A stretch of 64,000 nt of DNA from Blautia sp. XA-2221 (GCF_028767025.1 NZ_JAJQXX010000011.1:36752-100751); one strand, 5' to 3'. Positions 35,766-45,041 are shown, counted from the stretch's first letter. A program made the numbers and translations. The notes: generated by a model not told the origin, from the letters alone.

Positions 35766-38700
35766 TTATTCTACGGATTTCAAAGATTCCACCATATTGA
35801 TCTTTGTGAGTTTCCTGTGCATAAACCAGTTTACAACAACTGAAAAAATACAGGTTATTACCGCACAGTACAAAAAGCTTACAGGACGGATGTCCCGTCC
35901 AAACATTACTGCATCTACTTCCACAGTCAGAATAATATATCTGTGAAGCAGAACTCCAAATCCTGAGCCAAAGATGATTCCTGCAATAGTCAGAAGAATA
36001 TTTTCTCTCAGCACATACTGGGAAACCTCTTTGTCATAAAAGCCCAGAACCTTCAACGTTGCCAGCTCCCTCTGTCTCTCCGTAATATTAATATTATTCA
36101 GATTATACAGCACTACAAACGCAAGCATTCCTGCTGAAACGATCAGTACCACAATAACAATTCCCAAGGTACTGAGCATACGTTCCACCTGAGCAGCCAT
36201 ACTGGAGGTATAGCTGATACTAAGGGCTCCCGGCTGTTCAATGATCTTTTGTCCTATTTTTTCTGCCTGATCCAGATATTCATCCTTTACAGAAAATACA
36301 ATGTCCTGATAATCCGGTTTTTCCCCAAAAGTCTGTTCATATACCTTTGGCGTCATGTAAATGTAATGTCCCATGTAGTTTTCTGTAATTACCGCTACCT
36401 TTGCATGAAACTCCTCATTCTCCCGCTTCAGAGTAATGGTGTCGCCCACCTGAAGTTCCAGAAGCTTTGCTGTCTTTTCGCTGATAACCGCGCCTTCATC
36501 CGTCAGTTCATAGCTCTCTCCTGTAAGACGATTTCTCAGTGTCACATCCTCACGGAAGGTTTCCAGATTTTCCGGCACATAGAGATAAACGCTGATATTT
36601 GACTTTCCGTCCGGCGCTGTGATCTTGCTGAACTGGATATTTGTAAATCTTTCCAGTTTTTCGTTTTTGTCCAGATACTCCTTCAGTTTCTTTCTGTCCT
36701 CATCAGAGGCATCCTCATCTGTAATAATAGTTCCGTCATAATGCTGCAGCTCTGAATACTGTTTTACCACAATATCAGAAATGGAATCTCGTATGCCAAA
36801 ACCTACCAGCATCAGCGCCATGCTTCCGGATATACCGAATATTGTCATAAACAGACGTTTCTTGTAACGGAAAAGATTTCTGAGGCTTGACTTCCAGGTA
36901 AAGTTCAGATGTTTCCACAAAATTGTGATTTTTTCTACCAGAACTCTTTTGCCTTCTTTTGGCGCCGGTGGACGCATCAGAGAAGCAGGCGTTTCAGAAA
37001 GTACCCGATAACAGGAAACAACAGTGGCTCCCACCGTACAGATAAGTGCGGCAATCGAAGCTGTCATGGCAAATTTCAACTCATAATGGATCTGAAGGCT
37101 GTCTCCCACATTGTGGTACATAATTCCATACGCTTTGATAATGATATAAGGAAGAATTTTTTCTCCGATCAGTACGCCTGCCACACTTCCTCCCACAGTG
37201 GCAAGAAATGCATAATTCAGATATTTGGACGCAATAGAAAACTTTCCGTATCCTAAAGCTTTCAGCGTTCCGATCTGTGTTCTCTGTTCCTCTACCATTC
37301 GAGTCATGGTAGTAAGACTGATCAGCGCCGCCACAAGGAAAAAGATTACCGGAAAAACTTCTCCTATACTTTTGATCCTGTCTGCATTATCTCCATAATC
37401 AGAATATTCCGGAAGATCGTTTCGGTCTGTAATGATCCATTCAGGTTCTTCAATCTCTGAAATTTCCTTTCTGGCATCTTCTATCTTCTGCTCACCTTCC
37501 GCAATTTCTTCTTCCGCTTCTTTTTTGCCGTCCTCATATTCTTTCCAGCCATCTTTAAGCTTTTGCTTTGCTTCCTTTAAATCCTTTTCCGCATCAGCAA
37601 GCTTTTGCCGGTTTTCCCTGATCTCAGCTTCTCCATCTGTTATTTTTTTCTGGCTGTCCTCAAGCTCCTGTTGGCCGGAATTCAATTTCTGCTCGTTTAC
37701 CTCGATTTCCTTTTGAGCAGAGTTCAGCTTTTGCCTGTTTGCATCAATTTCTGCCTGGCTACTGTTTAAAATTGCCAGACTTTCCTGAAGCTTCTTTTCA
37801 TTCACAAGCAGCTTCTTTTCATTTGCAGCAATCTGTTTTTTTGCCGGTTCCAGCTTGGCCTCTTCCTGCTTTAGCGTTTCTCTGCCTGAATCAATAGCCT
37901 TCTGAGCTTCTTTTAAAGACTCTATCGTTTTTGTCAGCTCTGCTTTTTTCGTTTCTGCCTGAGTGATTCCCTTCCGGACAGCAGCAAGACCTGCTTCCAG
38001 CTCCGGCTTTTTTGCCGCTGTTGCAGTACAGGTATCTAACGTTGCTTGCACCTGACCTGCCACGTCATTGGCTGCGTTCAGCTCTCCCTGCGCTGCTTCT
38101 ACATTCCCCTGCGCTGTTTCCAGATTTCCTCTTGCTGTTTCCACAGCATTCTGATAAAAAGCAAGTTCCTCTTCCGTGATCTCTCCGGCTTCAAATCTCC
38201 GGACAGCATCTTCCAGAGCTGCCTGGGCTGTATCAAAAACGGACTGGGCTTCACTGACTTCTGACTGAGCAGCGTCAAACGCAGCCTGTTTTTCTGCTGC
38301 AGTACGCTGAGCAGCTTCCAGAGCCTGCGTCAGTTCCGGAATCTGCGCCTCGGCTTCTTCTGCCTGTCTGATTCCTTCCTCAAGCCGGGGAATCTGATCC
38401 TGAAGCTGTGCGATCTGAGCATCAATGGCTTTCATTCCGCTTTCTGCCTGAGCAAGTCCGGCATCCAGCTGATTCTGTTTTTCATCCAGCTCTGCCCTGG
38501 TCCGGTCTATTTTTTTCTGGCCGTCTTCCAGCTGTTTTTTTGCATTATTTAACTGAGCACGGCCTTCCTCAAGCTGTTTTTTTCCACTGTTATACTGACT
38601 CCAGCCGGCAGAAAGCTTTTCCTGGGCTGCATTTAACTGATTCCAGCCATCTGCCGCCTGCTGTTTTGCTGCTGCAAGCTGATCTTTTCCGTCAGCCAGC

Positions 38701-39677
38701 GTGGTTTTTGCAGAAGCGATCCGATTCTTTCCGTCAGAAATTTCCTGTTCTGCATCTGAAAGCTGTTTTTTACCGTCTTCATATTTCTTTTTTCCGTCTG
38801 AATATTCTTTTTCACCGTTTTCAAGCTCGTCCCGGGCATCTGAAAGCTCTTCATCCGCTTGCTTTTTGCCGTCTGAAAGCTCTTTCTCTGCATCCGCCAG
38901 CTCTTCCTTGACTTCAGACATCACATCATCATATCTGAGCTGGCAGCGCTCTGACTGGATTCCCTCCACCTTATCCTGAAGTTTCTCAATAAGACGGTCA
39001 TAGGCCTCTGTATAACTGGTTACCTGATCCACACCCTGAGCGCTTATATAGATCTGTGTAAAAATATCCTGATCAAAATCCTCAGGCAGCACATAGGCAA
39101 ACCCGTTTACCTCGCCGGAGCCAAGCGTTGTATTTCCTCTGTTAAAGGATATGTAAAGAGGAGATCGTCCCAGGCCGACTACCGTATATGTTTTCTTTTT
39201 CAGAAAAGGATCGTCTGTATCCTCTCTTAATTCAATCTGATCTCCGATCTGATATCCCTGGGCTTCTGCAAATTCCACATCCAGAAAACATTCTCCGCTT
39301 TTTTCCGGAATATGTCCCTCTGTTACGGTAAGGCCATTTACCTTCTCATTGACAGCTTCTACATGGAGAACTTTCTGCGTTTCTTCCTCCCCGCACAGCA
39401 CATCTGTTGACCAGGCTCCCTCAGCCCATTCTACTCCCTCAACCTTACGGATGGCCTCTACATCTTCTTCTGTCAGTCCCAGAGTTCCCATCACCCTGAG
39501 ATCCATCATTTTGCTCTCTGTATAGTAAGCATCCCCGGAAAGCCTCATATCAGGGGAGCTTGCCTGAATTCCGGAATAAAACGCAACTCCAAGGGCAACA
39601 ATACAGAAAATAGAAATAAAACGCGCCTTGGTTTTTCTTATTTCTACCCAGAAATCTTTATGCAGTGCCTTCTTCAT
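35766..39677 (-). CDS. FtsX/MacB-type ABC transporter permease with giant coiled-coil insert
   Basis: ATG 39677 (MKKALHKDFWVEIRKTKAR) follows AGGTGA; 1303 residues. Helix 1 is near 20-40, then a MacB-like outside domain (about 50-245). A coiled coil of about 500 residues follows (about 250-745), made of heptads with repeated KELSDGKKQ/QLSDAEQEI-type units. Then come an FtsX core with helices (about 772-895), a second outside domain and a last FtsX core (about 1165-1303). It partners the ATPase upstream. Such permeases usually act as mechanotransmission machines or export lipids/peptides; the substrate is unknown. Confidence 0.88.
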   Translation of the reverse strand: MKKALHKDFWVEIRKTKARFISIFCIVALGVAFYSGIQASSPDMRLSGDAYYTESKMMDLRVMGTLGLTEEDVEAIRKVEGVEWAEGAWSTDVLCGEEETQKVLHVEAVNEKVNGLTVTEGHIPEKSGECFLDVEFAEAQGYQIGDQIELREDTDDPFLKKKTYTVVGLGRSPLYISFNRGNTTLGSGEVNGFAYVLPEDFDQDIFTQIYISAQGVDQVTSYTEAYDRLIEKLQDKVEGIQSERCQLRYDDVMSEVKEELADAEKELSDGKKQADEELSDARDELENGEKEYSDGKKKYEDGKKQLSDAEQEISDGKNRIASAKTTLADGKDQLAAAKQQAADGWNQLNAAQEKLSAGWSQYNSGKKQLEEGRAQLNNAKKQLEDGQKKIDRTRAELDEKQNQLDAGLAQAESGMKAIDAQIAQLQDQIPRLEEGIRQAEEAEAQIPELTQALEAAQRTAAEKQAAFDAAQSEVSEAQSVFDTAQAALEDAVRRFEAGEITEEELAFYQNAVETARGNLETAQGNVEAAQGELNAANDVAGQVQATLDTCTATAAKKPELEAGLAAVRKGITQAETKKAELTKTIESLKEAQKAIDSGRETLKQEEAKLEPAKKQIAANEKKLLVNEKKLQESLAILNSSQAEIDANRQKLNSAQKEIEVNEQKLNSGQQELEDSQKKITDGEAEIRENRQKLADAEKDLKEAKQKLKDGWKEYEDGKKEAEEEIAEGEQKIEDARKEISEIEEPEWIITDRNDLPEYSDYGDNADRIKSIGEVFPVIFFLVAALISLTTMTRMVEEQRTQIGTLKALGYGKFSIASKYLNYAFLATVGGSVAGVLIGEKILPYIIIKAYGIMYHNVGDSLQIHYELKFAMTASIAALICTVGATVVSCYRVLSETPASLMRPPAPKEGKRVLVEKITILWKHLNFTWKSSLRNLFRYKKRLFMTIFGISGSMALMLVGFGIRDSISDIVVKQYSELQHYDGTIITDEDASDEDRKKLKEYLDKNEKLERFTNIQFSKITAPDGKSNISVYLYVPENLETFREDVTLRNRLTGESYELTDEGAVISEKTAKLLELQVGDTITLKRENEEFHAKVAVITENYMGHYIYMTPKVYEQTFGEKPDYQDIVFSVKDEYLDQAEKIGQKIIEQPGALSISYTSSMAAQVERMLSTLGIVIVVLIVSAGMLAFVVLYNLNNINITERQRELATLKVLGFYDKEVSQYVLRENILLTIAGIIFGSGFGVLLHRYIILTVEVDAVMFGRDIRPVSFLYCAVITCIFSVVVNWFMHRKLTKINMVESLKSVE

Positions 39678-39686
39678 CACGCTCAC

Positions 39687-40409
39687 CTACCATTCGATTT
39701 CTTCTACCGGAGTAGGAGCATCATTTTGTACCATAGAAGATACTTTTCCGTTTTTAATTCTGATCACCCTGTCTGCCATAGGAGTAAGAGCAGAGTTATG
39801 AGTGATCACAATTACTGTCATTCCTCTTTCCCGGCACATATCCTGCAAAAGCTTCAGGATTGCCTTTCCGGTCTGATAATCCAGAGCGCCTGTAGGCTCG
39901 TCACAGAGAAGAAGCTTCGGATTCTTGGCAAGAGCCCTGGCTATTGACACTCTCTGCTGCTCACCTCCTGAAAGCTGCGCCGGGAAATTCCCCAGTCTGT
40001 CCTTCAGCCCCACATCCTCCAGAACTGTTGCTGCATCCAGAGGTTCTTTGCATATCTGAAGAGCCAGCTCTACGTTTTCCAGTGCTGTAAGATTTGGCAC
40101 CAGATTGTAAAACTGAAATACAAAACCAATATCCTCTCTCCGATATCCGGTAAGCTGTTTGCTGGAATATTTCGCAATATCCACACCATCTACCAGCACG
40201 TGCCCGGAGGTTGCCTTATCCATACCTCCCAGGATATTCAGCACAGTTGTTTTTCCTGCGCCGCTTGGACCTACAACCACCACAAACTCACCCTTATTGA
40301 TCTCAAAACTGATGTGATCCACTGCCACGATCTTTACTTCCCCGGAGCCATAAACCTTTGACACATTTTCAAGCTTTACATATGCATGATCCTGACGCTC
40401 CATTCTCAT
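39687..40409 (-). CDS. ABC transporter ATP-binding protein, MacB/LolD type
   Basis: The 240-residue ATPase has Walker A (GPSGAGKTTVLN), Q-loop (FVFQFYNLVPNLTALENV), signature (LSGGEQQRVSIARAL), Walker B (LLLCDEPTGALD) and H-loop (VITHN). The family pairs with FtsX-like permeases, here the next gene at a 9-base gap. The start is ATG 40409 or 40403; neither has a strong ribosome binding site. Confidence 0.93.
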   Translation of the reverse strand: MRMERQDHAYVKLENVSKVYGSGEVKIVAVDHISFEINKGEFVVVVGPSGAGKTTVLNILGGMDKATSGHVLVDGVDIAKYSSKQLTGYRREDIGFVFQFYNLVPNLTALENVELALQICKEPLDAATVLEDVGLKDRLGNFPAQLSGGEQQRVSIARALAKNPKLLLCDEPTGALDYQTGKAILKLLQDMCRERGMTVIVITHNSALTPMADRVIRIKNGKVSSMVQNDAPTPVEEIEW

Positions 40410-40432
40410 CGCCTGCTTTCTGTTGTATGATA

Positions 40433-40466
40433 AAAAAGAAACCCCTGCCTGAGAGATTTCTTTTTG
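40433..40466 (-). terminator. Possible weak terminator after the ATPase/TOPRIM cassette
   Basis: AAAAAGAAA and TTTCTTTTTT flank a 15-base loop on the minus strand, ending in Ts, between the cassette (ends 40644) and the ABC operon. The stem is AT-only, so the call is weak. The rest of 40467-40643 is AT-rich with no gene seen. Confidence 0.35.
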
Positions 40467-40643
40467 TTTATATTCAGTATAACAGTTTTAAAATACTTCT
40501 TCAATCAACAGAGGTTCAAAAAGATATAAAAATTGTATAAACTCAGGCGGTATGTAATCCTTGTTTGTGCATACTGTTTTTTACTGATCTGTCCCAAAAT
40601 ATTTATCCGGATGTTTATAAATATTATATATGTACACTGAAAA

Positions 40644-41164
40644 TTATTTTCGGGTCAGATATCTGTCAAGGATTTTCATAACATTGCTGGTATTCATTCG
40701 ATATGTATTTACCGCCAGCTTATCTGGATTGACATTTCGAATTAATTTTTTTGCCTTAAACTTTCCGGCTTCTTTACTCTTTTGTCCGGCATCGACCTTT
40801 TTTCCCAAGTACGCACATTCCACATCTTTACAAAACCAGACAAACTCATAGTCTTTGTCCTTACAATACTGGCTTGCCTCTGCCAAAAAATCTGCATCCG
40901 CCTGTTTCCTATCATAATCATCACAGTCAAAACAGTAAATAACTTTAGACCGGTTTGTCTTAGATGTGGAAGCGTACTGAGAAATTAGTTTTAAAATTTC
41001 TTTTTCTTTATTTTTATATTTTCCTCTTCCATTCATGTATACCGGACTGAATTTAAACTGTGACTGATCATATTGATAAAAATAATCTATTGTATCTTTC
41101 ATATAAATCCAGTCTGATTTACTTTTTTGTCTGCCTCGACAGCAAAAATCAGTTGGAGTCCCAT
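40644..41164 (-). CDS. TOPRIM/RloB-like partner protein of the AAA15 ATPase, apparently frameshifted at an A6 tract
   Basis: The best start is ATG 41164: GGAGG seven bases upstream, overlapping the ATPase stop (TAATG). That frame reads MGLQLIFAVEADKK and then stops after 21 codons. A -1 shift at AAAAAA (41123-41128) joins it to a 159-codon frame beginning SKSDWIYMKDTIDYFYQ, giving 173 residues in all. The joined protein has a strand ending in Glu (IFAVEADK, Glu10) and KVIYCFDCDDYD, the E and DxD of a TOPRIM fold, plus FVWFCKDVE near residue 120, like RloB/AbiLii. It could be a decayed gene, slippage-made product or sequence error. A nuclease role is inferred. Confidence 0.6.
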
Positions 41165-42528
41165 TATTCATCCTCCTCACTGTATCCAAAAACACCTATA
41201 AAATCAATAGAATCTACATTAAATGGAGATCCCTCAATCATACCATTTCTATAAAGTCTGGAAGGTGAATAATTACCGTTCGTTGTCCAGGGATAAATTT
41301 TATGGTCCACAGACAAAAAATCAATAGATTTTTTATGCTGCTTTAAAATATCCATAGGACCTACATTATGGGTGGTAAAACAAAGCTGTCCTGCTCCATA
41401 CTGCATCAGATATTCCAGCAAAGCACATAAGTATACATCATGAAGATTCGAATCAAATTCGTCAATAAAGACGATCCCACCTTGCACCATTTCTTTGATA
41501 TATGCAAATAGTTTAATAAGCTTTTTAATACCCGTACTTTCAAATTCCGCATGAATTCTATAGGAATCATATACCATAATCAAACTACATATGAATGCGT
41601 CATGGTATTCCTTTTTATCTATTTCAATGCCCTGTAAATCTGATTTAAAAATACGAAGAAATTCATATAAGCTATCTACTGTTCTTTGAAAATCTTCGTA
41701 CATAGATTTTAATACAACATTTCTGGTTACTGCAATCACATTAAGGCATTCTCCGTCCATCTCCAGAAAATGGCTGAACAGAGAATCTTTACCTAAGTTA
41801 CTACTTTCCAATTCTTCTGAATATCCACATGATCTTTGCATCAGATAATCTCTATGATCATCTGACTGATCTAAATATACATGCAGTTTTCTTCCGAATA
41901 TTAATAGCGTAAATATGCTTTTAAACAAATCATTTATATATGTTCCCTTTTCTGAAATAATAATTTTGTCATAAAACAAAGCACACATAGATGTGTTTAT
42001 CAACAGGTTTGTTGTCTTTTTCCGCAGCATTTCGGCAAGCATATCATTTTCACTTTCCCGAATGGAAATAATTTCTCCATTTTTGACTTCAAAAACTGTT
42101 TCCATAAAATCATTTTTAGAAAGTGCTTTCTTTGAAGTTAAACATTCATAGGCTATTGTATATTTCCCGGTTTTATCCTTCAACAGCTTTATTTCATATC
42201 GAAAAATCATAAACAGTTCTTTAAAATTCACCAGATACTCAGCACCCATAAACAGTTCTTCTGTTTTCTTATTGATTATTTCCTCTAAATTCCCCTGTAC
42301 AATGGGATTATTCAAATACTCTGGATTAATCAGAAGATTCCTTAAAATATCTACGGAGGTAACAATCGCAGATTTCCCCGAACCATTTATACCGTAAATT
42401 CCTTTGACATTGTAATCCTGTGTATCAGGATTTTTAGAAATTGTTTTTTTATAAAAAGATAAAGAAATCAACTGATCCAATGTTTTTATTCCCTTAACAG
42501 AATAATTAAGTAAATATATATCCTTCAT
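41164..42528 (-). CDS. AAA15-family ATPase of a candidate anti-phage module
   Basis: A 454-residue OLD/RecF-like ATPase. Walker A GINGSGKS is at 46-53. The signature-like ESTGIKKLIKLF precedes Walker B (IVFIDEFDSNLHD, near 348), and the switch His lies in CFTTHN near 381. The family includes RloA, AbiLi and the PARIS ATPase AriA, which act with a small TOPRIM effector encoded next door, as here. AGGAGG lies nine bases before ATG 42528. Base use is very AT-rich against its neighbours, consistent with transfer. Confidence 0.8.
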   Translation of the reverse strand: MKDIYLLNYSVKGIKTLDQLISLSFYKKTISKNPDTQDYNVKGIYGINGSGKSAIVTSVDILRNLLINPEYLNNPIVQGNLEEIINKKTEELFMGAEYLVNFKELFMIFRYEIKLLKDKTGKYTIAYECLTSKKALSKNDFMETVFEVKNGEIISIRESENDMLAEMLRKKTTNLLINTSMCALFYDKIIISEKGTYINDLFKSIFTLLIFGRKLHVYLDQSDDHRDYLMQRSCGYSEELESSNLGKDSLFSHFLEMDGECLNVIAVTRNVVLKSMYEDFQRTVDSLYEFLRIFKSDLQGIEIDKKEYHDAFICSLIMVYDSYRIHAEFESTGIKKLIKLFAYIKEMVQGGIVFIDEFDSNLHDVYLCALLEYLMQYGAGQLCFTTHNVGPMDILKQHKKSIDFLSVDHKIYPWTTNGNYSPSRLYRNGMIEGSPFNVDSIDFIGVFGYSEEDE

Positions 42529-42570
42529 TTTTCTGTACCTCCTGTGTGACTATAATATATCATATAAAAA

Positions 42571-42607
42571 AAAGAAAAATAAATACATTATGTATTTATT
42601 TTTCTTT
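42571..42607. repeat. Near-perfect palindrome, 18-bp arms with 1-base centre
   Basis: The arms 42571-42588 (AAAGAAAAATAAATACAT) and 42590-42607 are exact reverse complements around a single T. They are flanked by direct TGTGACT copies (42545 and about 42615). It lies 43 bases upstream of the ATPase ATG. It may be an operator for the cassette or a bidirectional AT-rich terminator for YitT and the cassette. Confidence 0.75.
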
Positions 42608-42703
42608 ATCTTTTGTGACTCTATTTTATTAAACTATACCTGATATTATACCACTGTTTTAGCCGCTTAATTCCTTCCCTCCAACGTCACAATCACCAAT
42701 CCT

Positions 42704-43558
42704 CTACACCTTCGGGCGATATCTGAGATCGGACACCGTATACACAGTAATAAATGCCTCAGGATCTTTATGGTTCATATAATCCATAAGCTTCTGGTAC
42801 TCACCTTTATCAACAATTGTGATAATTTCATTGCGTTTTTTCATATTGTATGCGCCTACAGCCTCATAAATCGTTGCCCCACTGTGCAGATTATGAAGAA
42901 TAAAATCTCTGAGTTCTTTTTCATGTTTGGTGATAATACAGACTCTCCGTTTGATATTATGTCCAAAAATAAAGTGGTCCAGAAGAAGCCCGTTAAAATA
43001 GGTTCCAAGAACACTGAGCACAACAGACTTTTTATCATACACAAGCACTGCGGAAAGAGCTATACACATTCCTGAAAGCGATATTGCCTTTCCAAGCTCC
43101 ATGTGCAGATATTTATTCATAATCTTTGCCACAATGTCCAGCCCCCCGGAGGACGCGTTCCGGTTAAAAAGAATACTGGATCCTGCACTTACAACCAGAA
43201 TGTAACAGACTACATCCAGCTCCTGACTTCCTGTTATAGACTGATAAGACGGAAATGCTTTTTCATATATTCCCAGAAAGACAGGAAGCATAATGCTTGT
43301 ATATATGGTTTTTACTCCAAATTCTTTTCCACAGGTCAGAAATCCGATAATCAGAAGCAGTACATTCATAATCATTGTGATTGCGGAAAGAGGCAGCGGT
43401 ACAAAATTAGACAGTATAATTCCCAGGCCGGAAATACTGCTTATTGATGTTTTGCTTGGTACCAGAAAAAAGTAAACTGCTGCTGATATCACTGCCATAG
43501 CTCCTGTCAGAATTACAATTTCTTTCAAAAGCTCCGTATAATTTATTTTCTGTTTCAT
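42704..43558 (-). CDS. YitT-family membrane protein with DUF2179 tail
   Basis: The 284-residue protein has about five to six helices in the first ~200 residues. Motifs SISGLGIIL, GFLTCGKEFGVKT and FNRNASSGGLDIVAKIMNK are typical. A soluble DUF2179 domain follows (HSGATIYEAVGAYNMKKR, ITIVDKGEYQKL). These proteins are widespread in Firmicutes; the transported substrate is not established. Monocistronic by spacing. Confidence 0.9.
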   Translation of the reverse strand: MKQKINYTELLKEIVILTGAMAVISAAVYFFLVPSKTSISSISGLGIILSNFVPLPLSAITMIMNVLLLIIGFLTCGKEFGVKTIYTSIMLPVFLGIYEKAFPSYQSITGSQELDVVCYILVVSAGSSILFNRNASSGGLDIVAKIMNKYLHMELGKAISLSGMCIALSAVLVYDKKSVVLSVLGTYFNGLLLDHFIFGHNIKRRVCIITKHEKELRDFILHNLHSGATIYEAVGAYNMKKRNEIITIVDKGEYQKLMDYMNHKDPEAFITVYTVSDLRYRPKV

Positions 43559-43719
43559 GATAAAATCTCACTTTCTGTCAGGTTTTGTCTCTTATTGATT
43601 TTCTGAAATAATACTGTGCGATTATCTGATCATCCCAAAACCATTTTGTTTTTTATGAATAAATAATATTTATAAACGCTTCATCATCTAAGCGTGTCCT
43701 GTTATTTCTCCGGTTTGTT

Positions 43720-44445
43720 TTAAAGAAACTGCTTCAGATATTCTTCCACTGACCTAGTCATTTCTTTTGAAAAGTCAGAATTATATTTACGTTCACAAAA
43801 AGCAGCGGTCCAGTCCTCAAAGTTTTTCTGTCCGCAGCGGTTTTCAAACATATTTCGGAGTTCTTTCCCATCCATGCCGCGGTATGTATTTTCGTGTACA
43901 ATATGCCTCTGGTCAAACCGTACCGGTTTCGGTCTGTGTTTCTGCTGTTCTACAGGCCATCCAAACACCAGCATCGCCGCCGGAAAAACATATTCCGGAA
44001 GCTTTAGTAGTCTGCGCTGTTCTTCGCAATTTTCCATAATATCTCCAATATAGCAGGAACCAATACCAAAGCTTTCGGCCGCTACTACTGCATTTTGCGC
44101 TGCAATGGCCGCATCTGTTACTGCCAGCATAAGATCCCCGACTCCAGGTTTTCGAGGTGTACACCCCGCTTCCAGATAAGTGTCATACCATTTCTTACAA
44201 TCTGCGCAAAATACCAGAACCATCGGAGCTTTTGCAATAAACGGCTGATGATCACAGGTTTCTGACAACGCTGACTTCAGATTTTTGTCTGTTATATCCA
44301 GAATCGTATAAAGCTGCTGACAGCCTGCACTGGGAGCCTGTGCGGCGGCCTCCAGAATTGTTCTCTTCATCTCCTCAGGAATCGTTTTTTCTTCATAGAC
44401 CCGCATCGATTTTCGTTTGTACAAGCTTTCAATAATTTCGTTCAT
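43720..44445 (-). CDS. Nitroreductase-family FMN oxidoreductase
   Basis: ATG 44445 (MNEIIESLYKRKSMRVYEEK) follows AAGGGAAGG; 241 residues. FMN-contact segments RKSMRVY, QAPSAGCQQLYTILDI, and AAESFGIGSCYIGDI are seen, with AMLVFGWPVEQQKHRPKPV matching NfsA/FRP-like enzymes. It reduces nitro- or quinone compounds with NAD(P)H; the physiological substrate is unknown. It stands alone. Confidence 0.88.
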   Translation of the reverse strand: MNEIIESLYKRKSMRVYEEKTIPEEMKRTILEAAAQAPSAGCQQLYTILDITDKNLKSALSETCDHQPFIAKAPMVLVFCADCKKWYDTYLEAGCTPRKPGVGDLMLAVTDAAIAAQNAVVAAESFGIGSCYIGDIMENCEEQRRLLKLPEYVFPAAMLVFGWPVEQQKHRPKPVRFDQRHIVHENTYRGMDGKELRNMFENRCGQKNFEDWTAAFCERKYNSDFSKEMTRSVEEYLKQFL

Positions 44446-44577
44446 TTCCTTCCCTTTCAAGAATAAACCTTTTTTCTTTCTCTGAGCATCTGGCAGCAAT
44501 AAAAAAGAACATTATTTATTCTTATGTTTTCACATTTTTCTTTTTCCAGAATATCACAGAACAGGCTTACTTACAAT

Positions 44578-44608
44578 GAAAAAAGGATTCCCGATTTCCA
44601 GGAATCCT
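44578..44608 (-). terminator. Terminator after the SASP gene
   Basis: AGGATTCC and GGAATCCT pair with an 8-9-base loop, followed by six Ts on the minus strand, about 60 bases past the stop. Confidence 0.88.
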
Positions 44609-44670
44609 CTTTGCTCTTCCTGTTCACTGCGTTTCCAAGCATCGGCTGTGAACAGTCATCCTCTGTATTC

Positions 44671-44862
44671 TTATTTTTCTTGTTTTTTTCTGCGAGTCAT
44701 CAGTCCGCCAATGCGCCCTGTTTCCTTTGCCGAAAGGCTTTTCCAGCCATTTTCCAGAACCTGATCCAAAAGTCCCAGCTCTCCGGCAATCTCGTATTTC
44801 AACTTTTCCTCTTCAGAAAGTTCTCCCTTCAGATAGCTTTTCACTTCTTTATCTTTATTCAA
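44671..44862 (-). CDS. Alpha/beta-type small acid-soluble spore protein
   Basis: A short DNA-binding spore protein. The core KYEIAGELGLLDQVLENGWKS and ETGRIGG matches the SASP family, including the GPR cleavage-like Glu-rich region (GELSEEEKLKYE). The likely start is TTG 44862 (MNKDKEVKSYLKGEL), ten bases after AAGGAG. GTG 44871 is only one base from that site. The product is 63 residues. It has a sigma-G-type promoter upstream and its own terminator. Confidence 0.87.
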   Translation of the reverse strand: MNKDKEVKSYLKGELSEEEKLKYEIAGELGLLDQVLENGWKSLSAKETGRIGGLMTRRKKQEK

Positions 44863-44894
44863 TGTCCTCACACTCCTTATCTGTATTCATCAGG

Positions 44895-44924
44895 AGTATT
44901 GACATTTTCAGGAAAATTTATACG
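44895..44924 (-). promoter_or_regulatory. Sigma-G-type promoter of the SASP gene
   Basis: CGTATA (44919-44924), a 17-base spacer and CAATACT (44895-44901) on the minus strand resemble the forespore consensus and the one before spoVAB. Confidence 0.6.
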
Positions 44925-45041
44925 GAAACGTTCTCAAATATCCCTTTCGGCGTCATAGACATATTGGTAAGCTTTTTCAAATAAATCACAGTATCCTGCA
45001 TTATAATAAGCACCTTCCGGAAAGGGATTTTTCCATATTAT

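Noticed and set aside
40644..41195. 183-codon minus-strand frame read from 41195 as the natural second gene of the ATPase cassette
   Set aside because: Its first 24 codons overlap the ATPase end, look unlike any domain and lack a properly spaced ribosome binding site; the ATG at 41164 in the other frame fits better.
42600..44670. tRNA genes in the AT-rich gaps around yitT and the nitroreductase
   Set aside because: No cloverleaf with TTC-A/G box B sequence was found by eye.
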